DNA of 64,000 bases from Bacilli bacterium (GCA_017612805.1 JAGAFD010000003.1:62001-126000), one strand, 5' to 3'; positions 40,896 through 48,659 are shown, numbered from the stretch's first letter. A program made the numbers and translations. The notes: generated by a model from the sequence alone, not told the origin.

Positions 40896-41657
40896 ATGCC
40901 AACAATTAAAAACGGAAATTATCAAATTATTGATGTTTGTAGTAATGAAGCTGATGCCGGTTGTTTAAAAAAATATTATGAAGATAATAAGTGCGATGAT
41001 TATTGCATTATATCAATTAGAATGGGATTAGCTATTGGTGATATTAAAACTAATCATTTAGATATTGTTAGAGAATTATATAATGATCCTAATTATACTT
41101 ATCAAGATGACCTTGATAGTTTAATTAATAGTATTAATAAAGACATCAAGATTCGTATCTGGTCTTCTAAAATGGACAGTAATAGTTATTTATTATTACT
41201 TTATTTAACTAGTTTATTAAGTAGTTATGATAATCAAATATCAGTAATTTTTACTACTGATTACAATCTTGATGCAATTACTTTAGGTTGCTGTTGTGAT
41301 CGTGAAGTAAATGAATTATTAAAGTATGAAAAAGTATTATCGATTAATGAGCTTCATGATTATCAAAAAACTTGGGAAGATGTAGTTAATGTTAATAGTG
41401 AAATAAGAATTTTAGAAAATAATACAATTGTTAATAAAAACTATGCCGATTATGATGATTTAATTTTAAATAAATTATCCCAAATAGGGGAATGTAAGGT
41501 TTATGAATTAGTGGCTAAGTTATTATTAGATAATTCATTAAATATGTATGATGATTTTATTGATAGTTTCTTAGTTAAAAGGTTAATTAATCATCATAAA
41601 ATAGTTATTGTTCAAGCTGATGAAAGGTTTTACCATAATATAATTAAAAAAGACTAG
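40896..41657 (+). CDS. DUF1835/DUF3658-like protein
   Basis: A 253-residue soluble protein. The N-terminal half (CSNEADAGCLKKYY...CIISIRMGLAIGD) and the central KIRIWSSKMDSNSYLLLLYL, then an N-N-W-E-D-V-V segment and a C-terminal helical region with LNKLSQIGECKVYEL and FLVKRLINHHKI are consistent with the DUF1835/DUF3658 family by wording. That assignment is moderate. It ends with the residues KKD and TAG in the first arm of a bidirectional terminator shared with the convergent gene. Confidence 0.6.
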   Translation: MPTIKNGNYQIIDVCSNEADAGCLKKYYEDNKCDDYCIISIRMGLAIGDIKTNHLDIVRELYNDPNYTYQDDLDSLINSINKDIKIRIWSSKMDSNSYLLLLYLTSLLSSYDNQISVIFTTDYNLDAITLGCCCDREVNELLKYEKVLSINELHDYQKTWEDVVNVNSEIRILENNTIVNKNYADYDDLILNKLSQIGECKVYELVAKLLLDNSLNMYDDFIDSFLVKRLINHHKIVIVQADERFYHNIIKKD

Positions 41658-41675
41658 GATATCTAGTCTTTTTTA
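41645..41675. terminator. Bidirectional terminator shared by convergent genes
   Basis: AAAAAAGACTAG (41646-41657), loop GATAT, CTAGTCTTTTTT (41663-41674). The + gene ends at the first TAG, and the - gene ends at the mirrored TAG, so both proteins finish KKD. Confidence 0.85.
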
Positions 41676-42463
41676 GTATAATCTTTAGTTAATTCATCAA
41701 CTATTTCAAAACGATATTTTTGATTAGTTAAATTATCTTTACGATTAGGATCAATTTTTTCAAAAAACATTTTAGCAGGTCTAGCCCAGATATTTGAATC
41801 TTCGCGTTCATAAATATTACGATAGATTACCGTATATTCTTTAGTTTCAGAATCCATACAAATATCTTCAATATAATAATAGTTACCTTTAAAATGTCTT
41901 ACTACTTTACCAATATAATCTTTATAAACCATTGAGCCTTGACGGCCATCACTATTTTGATAAGTTTTAGTTTTTTTAGCACTATAAGAATTTTCTTTTT
42001 TAACTTTATGATCTAATTTTTCAAAAATAACTTGTGCTATTTGAATCTTTGGGGTAATCGTATAAGAATTAGTTGAATTATTAGTTAATGTTAAATTTAG
42101 TTTTCCTTTAAAACCGGGATTTAAATGTTGTACTGGAATAGTTATTCCTAAACGGTTAAAAGAAGTTCTTCCTCTAATTTCCCCACAAATATTATCCGGC
42201 ATATTAAAACTATCTTCTAATACTACTAGAATTGTTTCACCTGGTTTTAATGTATAACCTTCACTAATATTTACTTCTTCATACATATTATTTAAATCTT
42301 GGCCATCAATTAGTGAAATACTGCCTTTTTGTTTTTTAAAAGTTAAAATATATTTATCAAGTGTAACATCATAACTAGATGCATGAATATTTTGATTATT
42401 AGCATTCTCAATTAAGATGTTTTTACTTAAATATTTTTTGATTGTAGCGTAACTTAATACCAT
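41663..42463 (-). CDS. dCTP deaminase/dUTPase-like protein fused to DUF1653
   Basis: A 266-residue fusion. Residues ~1-155 are a dCTP deaminase/dUTPase jelly-roll with IRGRTSFNRLGITIP (99-112) and PGFKGKLNL. Residues ~184-256 are a DUF1653-type domain (GKVVRHFKGNYYYIEDI, SETKEYTVIYRNIY, ARPAKMFFEKI). In E. coli Dcd the general base Glu138 lies in VLEFYN; the aligned residue here is Thr125 (NLTLTNN), so ordinary deamination may not occur. ATG 42463 (minus) has a GGGGGAATATA leader. It could be a dUTPase-like or nucleotide-sensor variant. Confidence 0.8.
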   Translation of the reverse strand: MVLSYATIKKYLSKNILIENANNQNIHASSYDVTLDKYILTFKKQKGSISLIDGQDLNNMYEEVNISEGYTLKPGETILVVLEDSFNMPDNICGEIRGRTSFNRLGITIPVQHLNPGFKGKLNLTLTNNSTNSYTITPKIQIAQVIFEKLDHKVKKENSYSAKKTKTYQNSDGRQGSMVYKDYIGKVVRHFKGNYYYIEDICMDSETKEYTVIYRNIYEREDSNIWARPAKMFFEKIDPNRKDNLTNQKYRFEIVDELTKDYTKKD

Positions 42464-42517
42464 ATTATATTCCCCCTATAGAATCTATATAAATTATACC
42501 ATAAATAAATTTGATAA

Positions 42518-42557
42518 TTCAATTATTATTGAACTAAAATAATATCTAGCTTATAAT
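42518..42557 (+). promoter_or_regulatory. Promoter with palindrome upstream of the zinc-ribbon gene
   Basis: TTGAAC (42529-42534), 17-bp spacer, TATAAT (42552-42557). The palindrome TTCAAT-TATT-ATTGAA (42518-42533) overlaps the -35 and could be an operator. Confidence 0.55.
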
Positions 42558-42589
42558 TAAATTACATAAGAAACATATGGAGGAATTTT

Positions 42590-43111
42590 ATGAAATGTAT
42601 TAATTGTGGATGTGAAATGCCCGAAGGAAATCAAATTTGTAATATCTGTGGTTATGAACCAGCTGGTTTAAATGCTGATGTAAAGCCTAAAAAGAATGTT
42701 TTACCAATCATTATTATCATTGTTGCTTTTGTAGCAATATTTATAATTGGTAATGTAATGACTCTCTTTATTTTCTTATTTGCTTTTAATAGTACTAATA
42801 AAGATTTTTATGGTACATGGAATTGTAATAATAACACCATTACTTTAAAGATTGATAAAAAGACTTTCATTATGGAAAATGCTACTTCTTATATTGAAGC
42901 AAAATACGAAGTAACTAATATTGAAGCCGATGATATCGCTACAAAAAGTAATTTAAAAGTAACTTCTAAAGTTCGAAAAATCAATGGTATTTCTTATACT
43001 GAACCAACGGTTAATACTTATCAAATTGCTATTAATAAGAATAATAAAGATGAACTTGCTATGATTAATTCTAAAACTAATAGTATGTATCTTTGTAATA
43101 AAGAAAAATAG
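42590..43111 (+). CDS. Zinc-ribbon membrane protein
   Basis: A 173-residue protein: an N-terminal zinc ribbon with CINCGCEM and CNICGYEP (two CxxC pairs), a single membrane helix (residues ~37-62, ILPIIIIIVAFVAIFII-like) and an extracellular β-rich domain of ~110 residues. Zinc-ribbon plus single helix proteins are common in Firmicutes and usually uncharacterised. ATG follows TGGAGGA. Confidence 0.75.
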   Translation: MKCINCGCEMPEGNQICNICGYEPAGLNADVKPKKNVLPIIIIIVAFVAIFIIGNVMTLFIFLFAFNSTNKDFYGTWNCNNNTITLKIDKKTFIMENATSYIEAKYEVTNIEADDIATKSNLKVTSKVRKINGISYTEPTVNTYQIAINKNNKDELAMINSKTNSMYLCNKEK

Positions 43112-43136
43112 GCTAGTTAAAGCTAGTCTTTTTTTG
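43108..43136 (+). terminator. Intrinsic terminator
   Basis: GGCTAG (43111-43116), loop of six, CTAGTC (43123-43128) with one G-U pair, then T-run. TATAAT at 43138-43143. Confidence 0.78.
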
Positions 43137-43137
43137 T

Positions 43138-43190
43138 TATAATAAAAATGTTAAAAAACTTTGCGGCATTTTCCAAAGTTTTTTGGTAGA
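43138..43190 (+). ncRNA. Possible tiny attenuated transcript
   Basis: TATAAT (43138-43143) is followed after ~10 bp by an 11-bp perfect stem AAAAAACTTTG (43153-43163), loop of ten, CAAAGTTTTTT (43174-43184). A transcript from this -10 would end after ~35 nt. It may be an attenuator for the next gene or an abandoned promoter. Confidence 0.35.
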
Positions 43191-43237
43191 AATGATTCAT
43201 TAACTAAAATATAATGGTGAATAAGAAAGGAGATATT

Positions 43238-44176
43238 ATGAAATTAGGAGAAAAGATTTATAAATTAAGAAAAGCTAAAAAATTATCTCAAGAAGAATTA
43301 GGTGAAAAACTAGATGTTACTAGACAAACTATTTCTAATTGGGAATTAGGTGAAACTAATCCAAACCCAGAACAATTAAAAAAACTATCTCAAGAATTAA
43401 ATATCTCAATTGATGAATTATTAGATAATGATTTAAAAGATGTCATAATTGAAAAAGTATCAAATACTGAAAGTATTACTAAATTAACATTTGATTTTAT
43501 TAAAGGTTTTTTAATTGCCCTTGGTTTAGTAGTTGTTTTATTATTTGGTTTAATCTTAGTTTATATGGTAAAGAAAACTGATAATGCTAAGAAAACGACT
43601 ATTGAAGAATCAATATATTGTAATATTTATGATGAGTTTCATAGTTTAGGAATGACTTATTATGAAGAAACCGGTGAAATTATTGAAGCAGGTGGAGATA
43701 CTTATTTTACGGATGTATTAGAGTTAGAAAAATATCATGATGCTCATCAAATTTTTAATATTATTAATGATTATGTTAAGAAAAATAATGGTAGTTGTAC
43801 AAGATTTGTTAATCGCGATTTAAGTTCTTTAGTAGAATTATCTATTAAAGATAATACTTTAACAAATACTTCAGCAACCCTTATTTTAAGAAAAATTAGT
43901 GATGATAATTTTGGCTTTGATTTTGGGGAAACTTATTATTTAGAAGTATATGATTATGATAATAATAAGTGGAACTCAGTAAGTGAAAAATGTAGTAACT
44001 GTGCTTTTAATGCTATTGGTTATCATATTGATAAACGCCATGATAAAGAATTAAAAGTCAATTGGGAAATGATGTATGGTAAATTAGATAAGGGATTATA
44101 TCGTATTGTAAAACCAATCAGTTTTGATTTTAATCTAGATGAGTTTTATCTATATGCTGAATTTGAAATAGACTAG
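43238..44176 (+). CDS. XRE-type HTH regulator with membrane helix and extracellular domain
   Basis: A 312-residue protein. The HTH domain at the N-terminus is LGEKIYKLRKAKKLSQEELGEKLDVTRQTISNWELGETNP (two HTH helices around residue 22-45), followed by a linker, a membrane helix (residues ~95-118, FLIALGLVVVLLFGLILVYMV) and a C-terminal extracellular or peripheral domain (~190 residues). Such one-component transmembrane regulators respond to external signals. ATG 43238 has AAGGAGATATT. Its stop TAG is in the terminator stem. Confidence 0.82.
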   Translation: MKLGEKIYKLRKAKKLSQEELGEKLDVTRQTISNWELGETNPNPEQLKKLSQELNISIDELLDNDLKDVIIEKVSNTESITKLTFDFIKGFLIALGLVVVLLFGLILVYMVKKTDNAKKTTIEESIYCNIYDEFHSLGMTYYEETGEIIEAGGDTYFTDVLELEKYHDAHQIFNIINDYVKKNNGSCTRFVNRDLSSLVELSIKDNTLTNTSATLILRKISDDNFGFDFGETYYLEVYDYDNNKWNSVSEKCSNCAFNAIGYHIDKRHDKELKVNWEMMYGKLDKGLYRIVKPISFDFNLDEFYLYAEFEID

Positions 44177-44193
44177 ATATTCTAGTCTTTTTT
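44169..44193 (+). terminator. Intrinsic terminator with stop codon in stem
   Basis: GACTAGA (44171-44177), loop TAT, TCTAGTC (44181-44187), T-run; CDS stop TAG at 44174-44176. TATAAT for the next unit at 44198-44203. Confidence 0.85.
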
Positions 44194-44308
44194 ATTATAT
44201 AATTTAAATGTAATTAAAAATTAATGACAATTTATTTAATTAGTGTTAAAATAGTTTTTACATTTAGAGAATAATATGGTATTTAAATGTTTTAGTAACA
44301 GAGGAGCT

Positions 44309-44323
44309 ATGAATTTTACATGA
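44309..44323 (+). CDS. Mini-ORF MNFT overlapping next gene start
   Basis: GAGGAG (44301-44306) gives an ATG at 44309 after only 2 nt, whose four-codon frame ends TGA inside the ATGA that starts the next gene. The real gene ATG (44320) is 13 nt from that site, so translation coupling through this mini-ORF is plausible. Confidence 0.4.
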   Translation: MNFT

Positions 44324-45003
44324 AAGTAAATGCTAAAAAGGAAGAAAAAATCATTAACCAGGTTGTTGATACATTAGGAATTAAATATCATCCTTATGAT
44401 GTATTAAGTTCAGTTATGAATTCATCAAATTTAATTTGTTTTACTATTCAAAAAAACTTAATTTATTTTTACCCAAGAAATGATGGATCGGTAAAAAATG
44501 CTTGTATTTTTTCAAATAATAATCGGGTAATTACTAATGAACATAATTTTCAAGAAATAACCAATTTAGATGAAATCTTAATTGAAATGGTACGGATATA
44601 TAATATTGCTTTAGATGAAAATATTGTTTTAGATCCATATGCATTTATGCTAGAATTAACACCACCCCTTAATAAAGAATATCATGGTAATGGAACTCTT
44701 GTATTATCGGATAAAGCAATTGTTTCTAAAAGCTTAGGGCGTTTAGCTATTAAAGATGCTCAAAAAGAATATATCAATCATTTCCTTGATCATTTTATGG
44801 GATGGAACTTTGGTGTTTCAATTAATCGTAATGAAGAGTTAAGAGAAGATTTAAATGAATTAAATAAAAGGGTTATTAAATTAGGTATAAGAAAATATGC
44901 CGGACCAGGGAGAAATATTATCGGTTCGGAACACGAAGCCCATAATGGCTTACAAACCTATAATCTTCCTTTAGATATGAATAAGTACTTAAAATTAAAG
45001 TAA
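44320..45003 (+). CDS. Unknown protein
   Basis: A 227-residue soluble protein, beginning MKVNAKKEEKIINQVVDTLG. Its C-terminal part has FMGWNFGVSINRNEELRED and a tail with KYAGPGRNIIGSEHEAHNG, a glycine-rich motif seen in no family I recognise. No signal or membrane segment is present. The start ATGA overlaps the mini-ORF stop. It has its own terminator. Confidence 0.65.
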   Translation: MKVNAKKEEKIINQVVDTLGIKYHPYDVLSSVMNSSNLICFTIQKNLIYFYPRNDGSVKNACIFSNNNRVITNEHNFQEITNLDEILIEMVRIYNIALDENIVLDPYAFMLELTPPLNKEYHGNGTLVLSDKAIVSKSLGRLAIKDAQKEYINHFLDHFMGWNFGVSINRNEELREDLNELNKRVIKLGIRKYAGPGRNIIGSEHEAHNGLQTYNLPLDMNKYLKLK

Positions 45004-45040
45004 TTAAATGTATAAAACGTAAAAATAATATCAAGAAAAC

Positions 45041-45067
45041 AGGGATTTTTAAGTAAATCCTTTTTTT
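45041..45067 (+). terminator. Intrinsic terminator
   Basis: GGATTT (45043-45048), loop TTAAGT, AAATCC (45055-45060), T-run. TATAAT at 45073-45078. Confidence 0.75.
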
Positions 45068-45103
45068 AGTGTTATAATTATTATTGTAAGGGAGTCGATA
45101 AAA

Positions 45104-46072
45104 ATGAATTATAAAAAGATTGTAATAATAGGTGGAGGCATCCTAGGAAGTCAAATTGCTTTCCAAACTGCTTATTCTGGATTTGATGTAACCGTATTAA
45201 TCCATGAAAATGATGATCGTAATGCGATTAAAAAAAGTTTTAATAAATTAGCTAATACTTATGTTGAAACTATTAATGCAATGGCTTCAAAAGATGGTAT
45301 TGATAACTGGGCAAGGGGAATTGCTGAAGTAGATAGCTTTGATAAGAAAGCTTGCTTAGATCAAGTTGATAGGGCTTTAGCAAGTATTGAAATTACTACT
45401 AGCCAAGAAGAAGCTTTAGCTAATGCCGATTTAGTAATTGAATCAATTACCGAAAATATTGATGTTAAAAAAGCTTTATATGAAGAGATTGCACCAAAGC
45501 TTGAAGAAAAGACGGTTATTGTAACTAACTCATCAACGCTATTACCATCAAAGTTAGCGCCTTCTACAAAAAGACCTGAAAAATTCTTAGCACTACATTT
45601 TGCTAACCATATTTGGAAAAATAATATTGCCGAAGTAATGGGTCATGATAATACTGAACAAAAGTATTTTGATGAAATTGTTGCTTTTGCAAAAAGCATT
45701 CATATGGTACCACTTGCTGCTTTAGAAGAAAAATCTGGTTATTTACTAAATTCAATGTTAGTACCATTCTTATTATCCGCAATGGATTTACTTGCAAATG
45801 GTGTATCTGATGCCGAAACGATTGATAAAGCATGGACTTTAGGTACGGGTGCGCCAAATGGACCATTTGAGATTTTAGATGTTGTTGGTTTAATAACTGC
45901 TAGAAATATTGTTTTAGCTTATCAAAAAGTACCTAATATCTTTGATCCATTATTAAAGAAAATGATGTTACCATATAACTTCGATGGTATGTTAAAAATA
46001 TTAGATGAATATATTGATGCTGGAAAACTAGGTAAAGCTAGTGGTGAAGGCTTCTATAAATATGATCGCTAA
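45104..46072 (+). CDS. 3-hydroxyacyl-CoA dehydrogenase-like
   Basis: A 322-residue NAD-binding enzyme of the 3-hydroxyacyl-CoA dehydrogenase family. N-terminal IIGGGILGSQIAFQTAYSG is the Rossmann motif, the catalytic region includes NSSTLLPSKLA, LALHFANHIWKN (catalytic His), LNSMLVPFLLSAMDL, and the C-terminal dimer domain ends GKASGEGFYKYDR. Reaction: reversible oxidation of L-3-hydroxyacyl-CoA to 3-ketoacyl-CoA. No thiolase or crotonase is nearby; substrate preference cannot be read. TAA stop is followed at once by a TTGACA promoter. Confidence 0.82.
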   Translation: MNYKKIVIIGGGILGSQIAFQTAYSGFDVTVLIHENDDRNAIKKSFNKLANTYVETINAMASKDGIDNWARGIAEVDSFDKKACLDQVDRALASIEITTSQEEALANADLVIESITENIDVKKALYEEIAPKLEEKTVIVTNSSTLLPSKLAPSTKRPEKFLALHFANHIWKNNIAEVMGHDNTEQKYFDEIVAFAKSIHMVPLAALEEKSGYLLNSMLVPFLLSAMDLLANGVSDAETIDKAWTLGTGAPNGPFEILDVVGLITARNIVLAYQKVPNIFDPLLKKMMLPYNFDGMLKILDEYIDAGKLGKASGEGFYKYDR

Positions 46073-46101
46073 TTGACAATTTTTAAAAATAATTGTATGA
46101 T
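46073..46101 (+). promoter_or_regulatory. Consensus-like promoter overlapping a terminator
   Basis: TTGACA (46073-46078), 17-bp spacer, TATGAT (46096-46101). The predicted start near 46108 falls in the 5' arm of the following hairpin. Confidence 0.85.
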
Positions 46102-46132
46102 AAAGCCCGGATTAAATGAAAGGGGCTTTTTT
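46102..46132 (+). terminator. Terminator/promoter overlap hairpin
   Basis: AAAGCCC (46102-46108), loop of about thirteen, GGGCTTT (46123-46129), T-run. It ends the dehydrogenase transcript. The downstream transcript starts inside the first arm and so cannot fold this hairpin. The 3' arm also contains the downstream Shine-Dalgarno AAAGGGG. Confidence 0.7.
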
Positions 46133-46133
46133 T

Positions 46134-46817
46134 ATGTTAAAAGTTTATCAAACTTCTAAAAAATTAGAAAATGCGGTTATTAATATTGAAGCATTACAAA
46201 AAGAATTAGCAGTATACGAGGTAATGGAAAGAAGTATTCTTAATCGCTTTAAAGAAGTAAATTCTATTAAAAGTATGAATACTGAAGAATTAAGAATATT
46301 AGTATATATTGAACGTTTAAGATATGAATTAGCTAAGAATAATCTTGATAAAACTTATGAAGAATATCGTTTAAATAAGGATAATAATCCAAAGAATGCT
46401 TATGAATTATTTACTTATACAATGAATAACAAACTGGGTTATTTAAAAGTAGAAGAATTATATCAATATTATTTAGATATACAAAGTAAAAGTGAAAATA
46501 AGTCATTTATGAAAGATTTTATTCATAGTATTGATTATTATTTAAACTATATTTATGCTAACAAAAAACTACCAATTTCTGAGGAAGAATTAGCCAAGTT
46601 TAAAAAATATCATAGTTATTTCCAATGTCGTTATGAATTTGAATATACTGCTAATTATTCCCTTGAAACTAGTTTTAAAGATGATTTAAAAAACGATGCA
46701 TTTAAAACTAATCATAATCCCAAATTATCATATATTGATAATATTAATGAATTTAATCCTGAAACATGTAAAGCTTTATTATATTCATGTATAAAAAAGC
46801 GTTTAAAAACATATTAA
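46134..46817 (+). CDS. Unknown protein
   Basis: A 227-residue soluble, Tyr/Lys/Asn-rich helical protein, beginning MLKVYQTSKKLENAVINIE. Central segments include ELRILVYIERLRYELAKN and KDFIHSIDYYLNYIYANKKL. No family recognised. ATG 46134 has AAAGGGG eight bases upstream; ATG 46116 has no site. Followed by the rplS promoter. Confidence 0.62.
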   Translation: MLKVYQTSKKLENAVINIEALQKELAVYEVMERSILNRFKEVNSIKSMNTEELRILVYIERLRYELAKNNLDKTYEEYRLNKDNNPKNAYELFTYTMNNKLGYLKVEELYQYYLDIQSKSENKSFMKDFIHSIDYYLNYIYANKKLPISEEELAKFKKYHSYFQCRYEFEYTANYSLETSFKDDLKNDAFKTNHNPKLSYIDNINEFNPETCKALLYSCIKKRLKTY

Positions 46818-46820
46818 TAC

Positions 46821-46849
46821 TTGCTATTTATAAGGTTTTTTGGTACAAT
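46821..46849 (+). promoter_or_regulatory. Promoter of rplS
   Basis: TTGCTA (46821-46826), 17-bp spacer, TACAAT (46844-46849). Confidence 0.7.
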
Positions 46850-46855
46850 GAATGT

Positions 46856-46928
46856 GCTTTATGAAAAAAGCAATAATCCGCTGGATATTTATCTATGATT
46901 TGGAAGATATAAAGAAAGGATGATCGTG
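46856..46928 (+). promoter_or_regulatory. Likely ribosomal protein L19 leader
   Basis: A ~70-nt leader before rplS with three possible hairpins: GCTTT...AAAGC, ATCC-GCT-GGAT and TTATCT...AGATA. Low-GC Gram-positives carry an autoregulatory L19 leader at this place (Rfam L19_leader family), so it is probably a copy, but I have not aligned it. Confidence 0.5.
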
Positions 46929-47270
46929 ATGGCTAACTTAGTTGATAAAATCAACAAAAAGCATGAAAGAAAAGACATTCCTGAATTTCGTGTAGGTGAC
47001 ACTGTACGTGTTGACTTATGGGTAAAAGAAGGAAAAAAAGAAAGAATTCAAGCTTTTGAAGGGATCGTAACTAGCCGTAAAGGTGGAAGTGTTAATGAAA
47101 CATTCTCTGTATATAAAAAGAGTGGTTCAATTGGTGTAACAAGAATTATTCCAGTAAATGCTCCAACTATTGACAAAATTGTTGTTGTAAAGAAAGGTAA
47201 AGTTAGAAGATCTAAATTAAACTTCTTAAAAGGATTAAAGAAGGATTACAAAACTAAAGAAAGAAATTAA
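46929..47270 (+). CDS. rplS: 50S ribosomal protein L19
   Basis: A 113-residue L19, the standard length. Landmarks are the RKDIPEFRVGDTVRVDLWVKEG start, ERIQAFEGIVTSRKGG and FSVYKKSGSIGVTRIIPVNAPTIDKI. It sits at the 30S/50S interface. ATG 46929 has AAAGGA at eight bases; ATG 46920 lies on the site itself. A perfect terminator follows, so it appears to be a single-gene transcript. Confidence 0.97.
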   Translation: MANLVDKINKKHERKDIPEFRVGDTVRVDLWVKEGKKERIQAFEGIVTSRKGGSVNETFSVYKKSGSIGVTRIIPVNAPTIDKIVVVKKGKVRRSKLNFLKGLKKDYKTKERN

Positions 47271-47290
47271 GATTTAATCTTAATTTTTTT
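47266..47290 (+). terminator. Intrinsic terminator after rplS
   Basis: ATTAAGAT (47266-47273), loop TTA, ATCTTAAT (47277-47284), T-run. The rplS stop codon lies in the first arm. Confidence 0.85.
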
Positions 47291-47324
47291 TTGTGTTTAT
47301 GATATCATTATAGTGGTGATGATC

Positions 47325-47849
47325 ATGGATGAACAAATAGAAAATAATAATAAAAAAAAGAGTGTATGGTATAAAGATATAATCGGTTATTTAATAATTA
47401 TCGTTATCGTTATTTTAATTCGTACCTTTATTTTTACCCCAGCCGTAGTAGATGGTCCTTCGATGGAACCAACTCTTAAAACTAAAGAATGGTTAGTAGT
47501 TTTAAAATTTACTAAGATTAAGAAAAATGATGTTATTGTATTTAAATATAATAAAAAACATTTAGTTAAAAGAGTAATAGGTCTTCCTGGTGATACGATT
47601 GAATGTATTGATGGACAAATCTATATTAATGATAAACATTTTGAAGATGAATTTAATATTGAAGATAATTCATGTACTGGTAAAATCATTTTAAATGATG
47701 ATGAATATTTTGTATTAGGTGATAATCGTGAAGTTAGTATGGATTCAAGAATGATTGGACCTATTAAAAAAGATCAAATTCTAGGAACATCTAACTTTAG
47801 ATTATTTCCAATTAAAAAGATTGGTAAATTTAATAAAGCTAAGGATTAA
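47325..47849 (+). CDS. lepB: Signal peptidase I
   Basis: A 174-residue type I signal peptidase. One N-terminal helix, then catalytic Ser46 (DGPSMEPTL), Lys82 (LVKRVIGLPGD), and box E GDNREVSMDSRMIGPI. It cleaves secretory signal peptides at the outer membrane face. ATG 47325 follows GGTGAT and is preferred over GTG 47313. It starts an operon with a hydrolase and two unknown genes. Confidence 0.94.
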   Translation: MDEQIENNNKKKSVWYKDIIGYLIIIVIVILIRTFIFTPAVVDGPSMEPTLKTKEWLVVLKFTKIKKNDVIVFKYNKKHLVKRVIGLPGDTIECIDGQIYINDKHFEDEFNIEDNSCTGKIILNDDEYFVLGDNREVSMDSRMIGPIKKDQILGTSNFRLFPIKKIGKFNKAKD

Positions 47850-47851
47850 AT

Positions 47852-48658
47852 ATGGCAAATAAAACAAGTATTACAATTAAATTGGATGATATTTCCATTG
47901 ACTATCTAACTTTTGGTAATGGCAAAAAGCACTTAATAATCATTCCTGGTGTTGGGGATGCTTTATTGAATGTTAAAAATCTTGCTAATTTTTATAAAAA
48001 TAAATATAAAATGTTTAAAGATTATTATAAAATAACGGTTATTAGTCGTAGAAATAATATGCCAGCTAATTTTACTACTTTAGATATGGCACAAGATATC
48101 ATTAAGTTATTAGAACATTTAAATATTAATGAAGTTGATTTAATGGGAATTTCCCAAGGGGGAATGATTGCTCAATTAATTGCTATAAAAAAGCCGGAAT
48201 TAGTTAATAAATTAGTATTAATTGTAACAGCACCTTGTATTAATAAAACGATGGAATATGGTGTTAATAACTGGCTTAAAATGATTGATAATCAAGAATA
48301 TAAGTTGTTATTAAAAGATACGGCATTAAAAACTTATGTTAGTAGAAATACTAAAAAGTATTTAAAAATGTTTGAGTTATATACTAAACTATTAAATAAA
48401 AAAGCTTATGAAAAATATCAAATAATGTTAAAAGCTTGTTTAAAACATAATACTTTAAAAGAATTAAATAATATTAAAGCGGATACATATATTATTGGAG
48501 CTAAATTAGATCAAGTTGTGGGATTTGAAGGCTCGGTATTATTAAAAGATGGTATTAAAAAAGCTAAATTAAAACTATATGAAGATTATTCACATGGTGT
48601 TTATAATGAAGTTAAAGATTTTAACAAAGATGTTTTAACATTTCTAAGGGGAAAATAA
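47852..48658 (+). CDS. Alpha/beta hydrolase
   Basis: A 268-residue α/β hydrolase. The nucleophile elbow is MGISQGGM (G-x-S-x-G), with the oxyanion strand HLIIIPGVGD, and a C-terminal Asp/His region (AKLDQVVG and DYSHGVYNE). It is cytoplasmic with no signal. Substrate unknown. Only 3 bp separate it from lepB, and it is followed by an unknown gene 2 bp later. Confidence 0.82.
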   Translation: MANKTSITIKLDDISIDYLTFGNGKKHLIIIPGVGDALLNVKNLANFYKNKYKMFKDYYKITVISRRNNMPANFTTLDMAQDIIKLLEHLNINEVDLMGISQGGMIAQLIAIKKPELVNKLVLIVTAPCINKTMEYGVNNWLKMIDNQEYKLLLKDTALKTYVSRNTKKYLKMFELYTKLLNKKAYEKYQIMLKACLKHNTLKELNNIKADTYIIGAKLDQVVGFEGSVLLKDGIKKAKLKLYEDYSHGVYNEVKDFNKDVLTFLRGK

Positions 48659-48659
48659 A

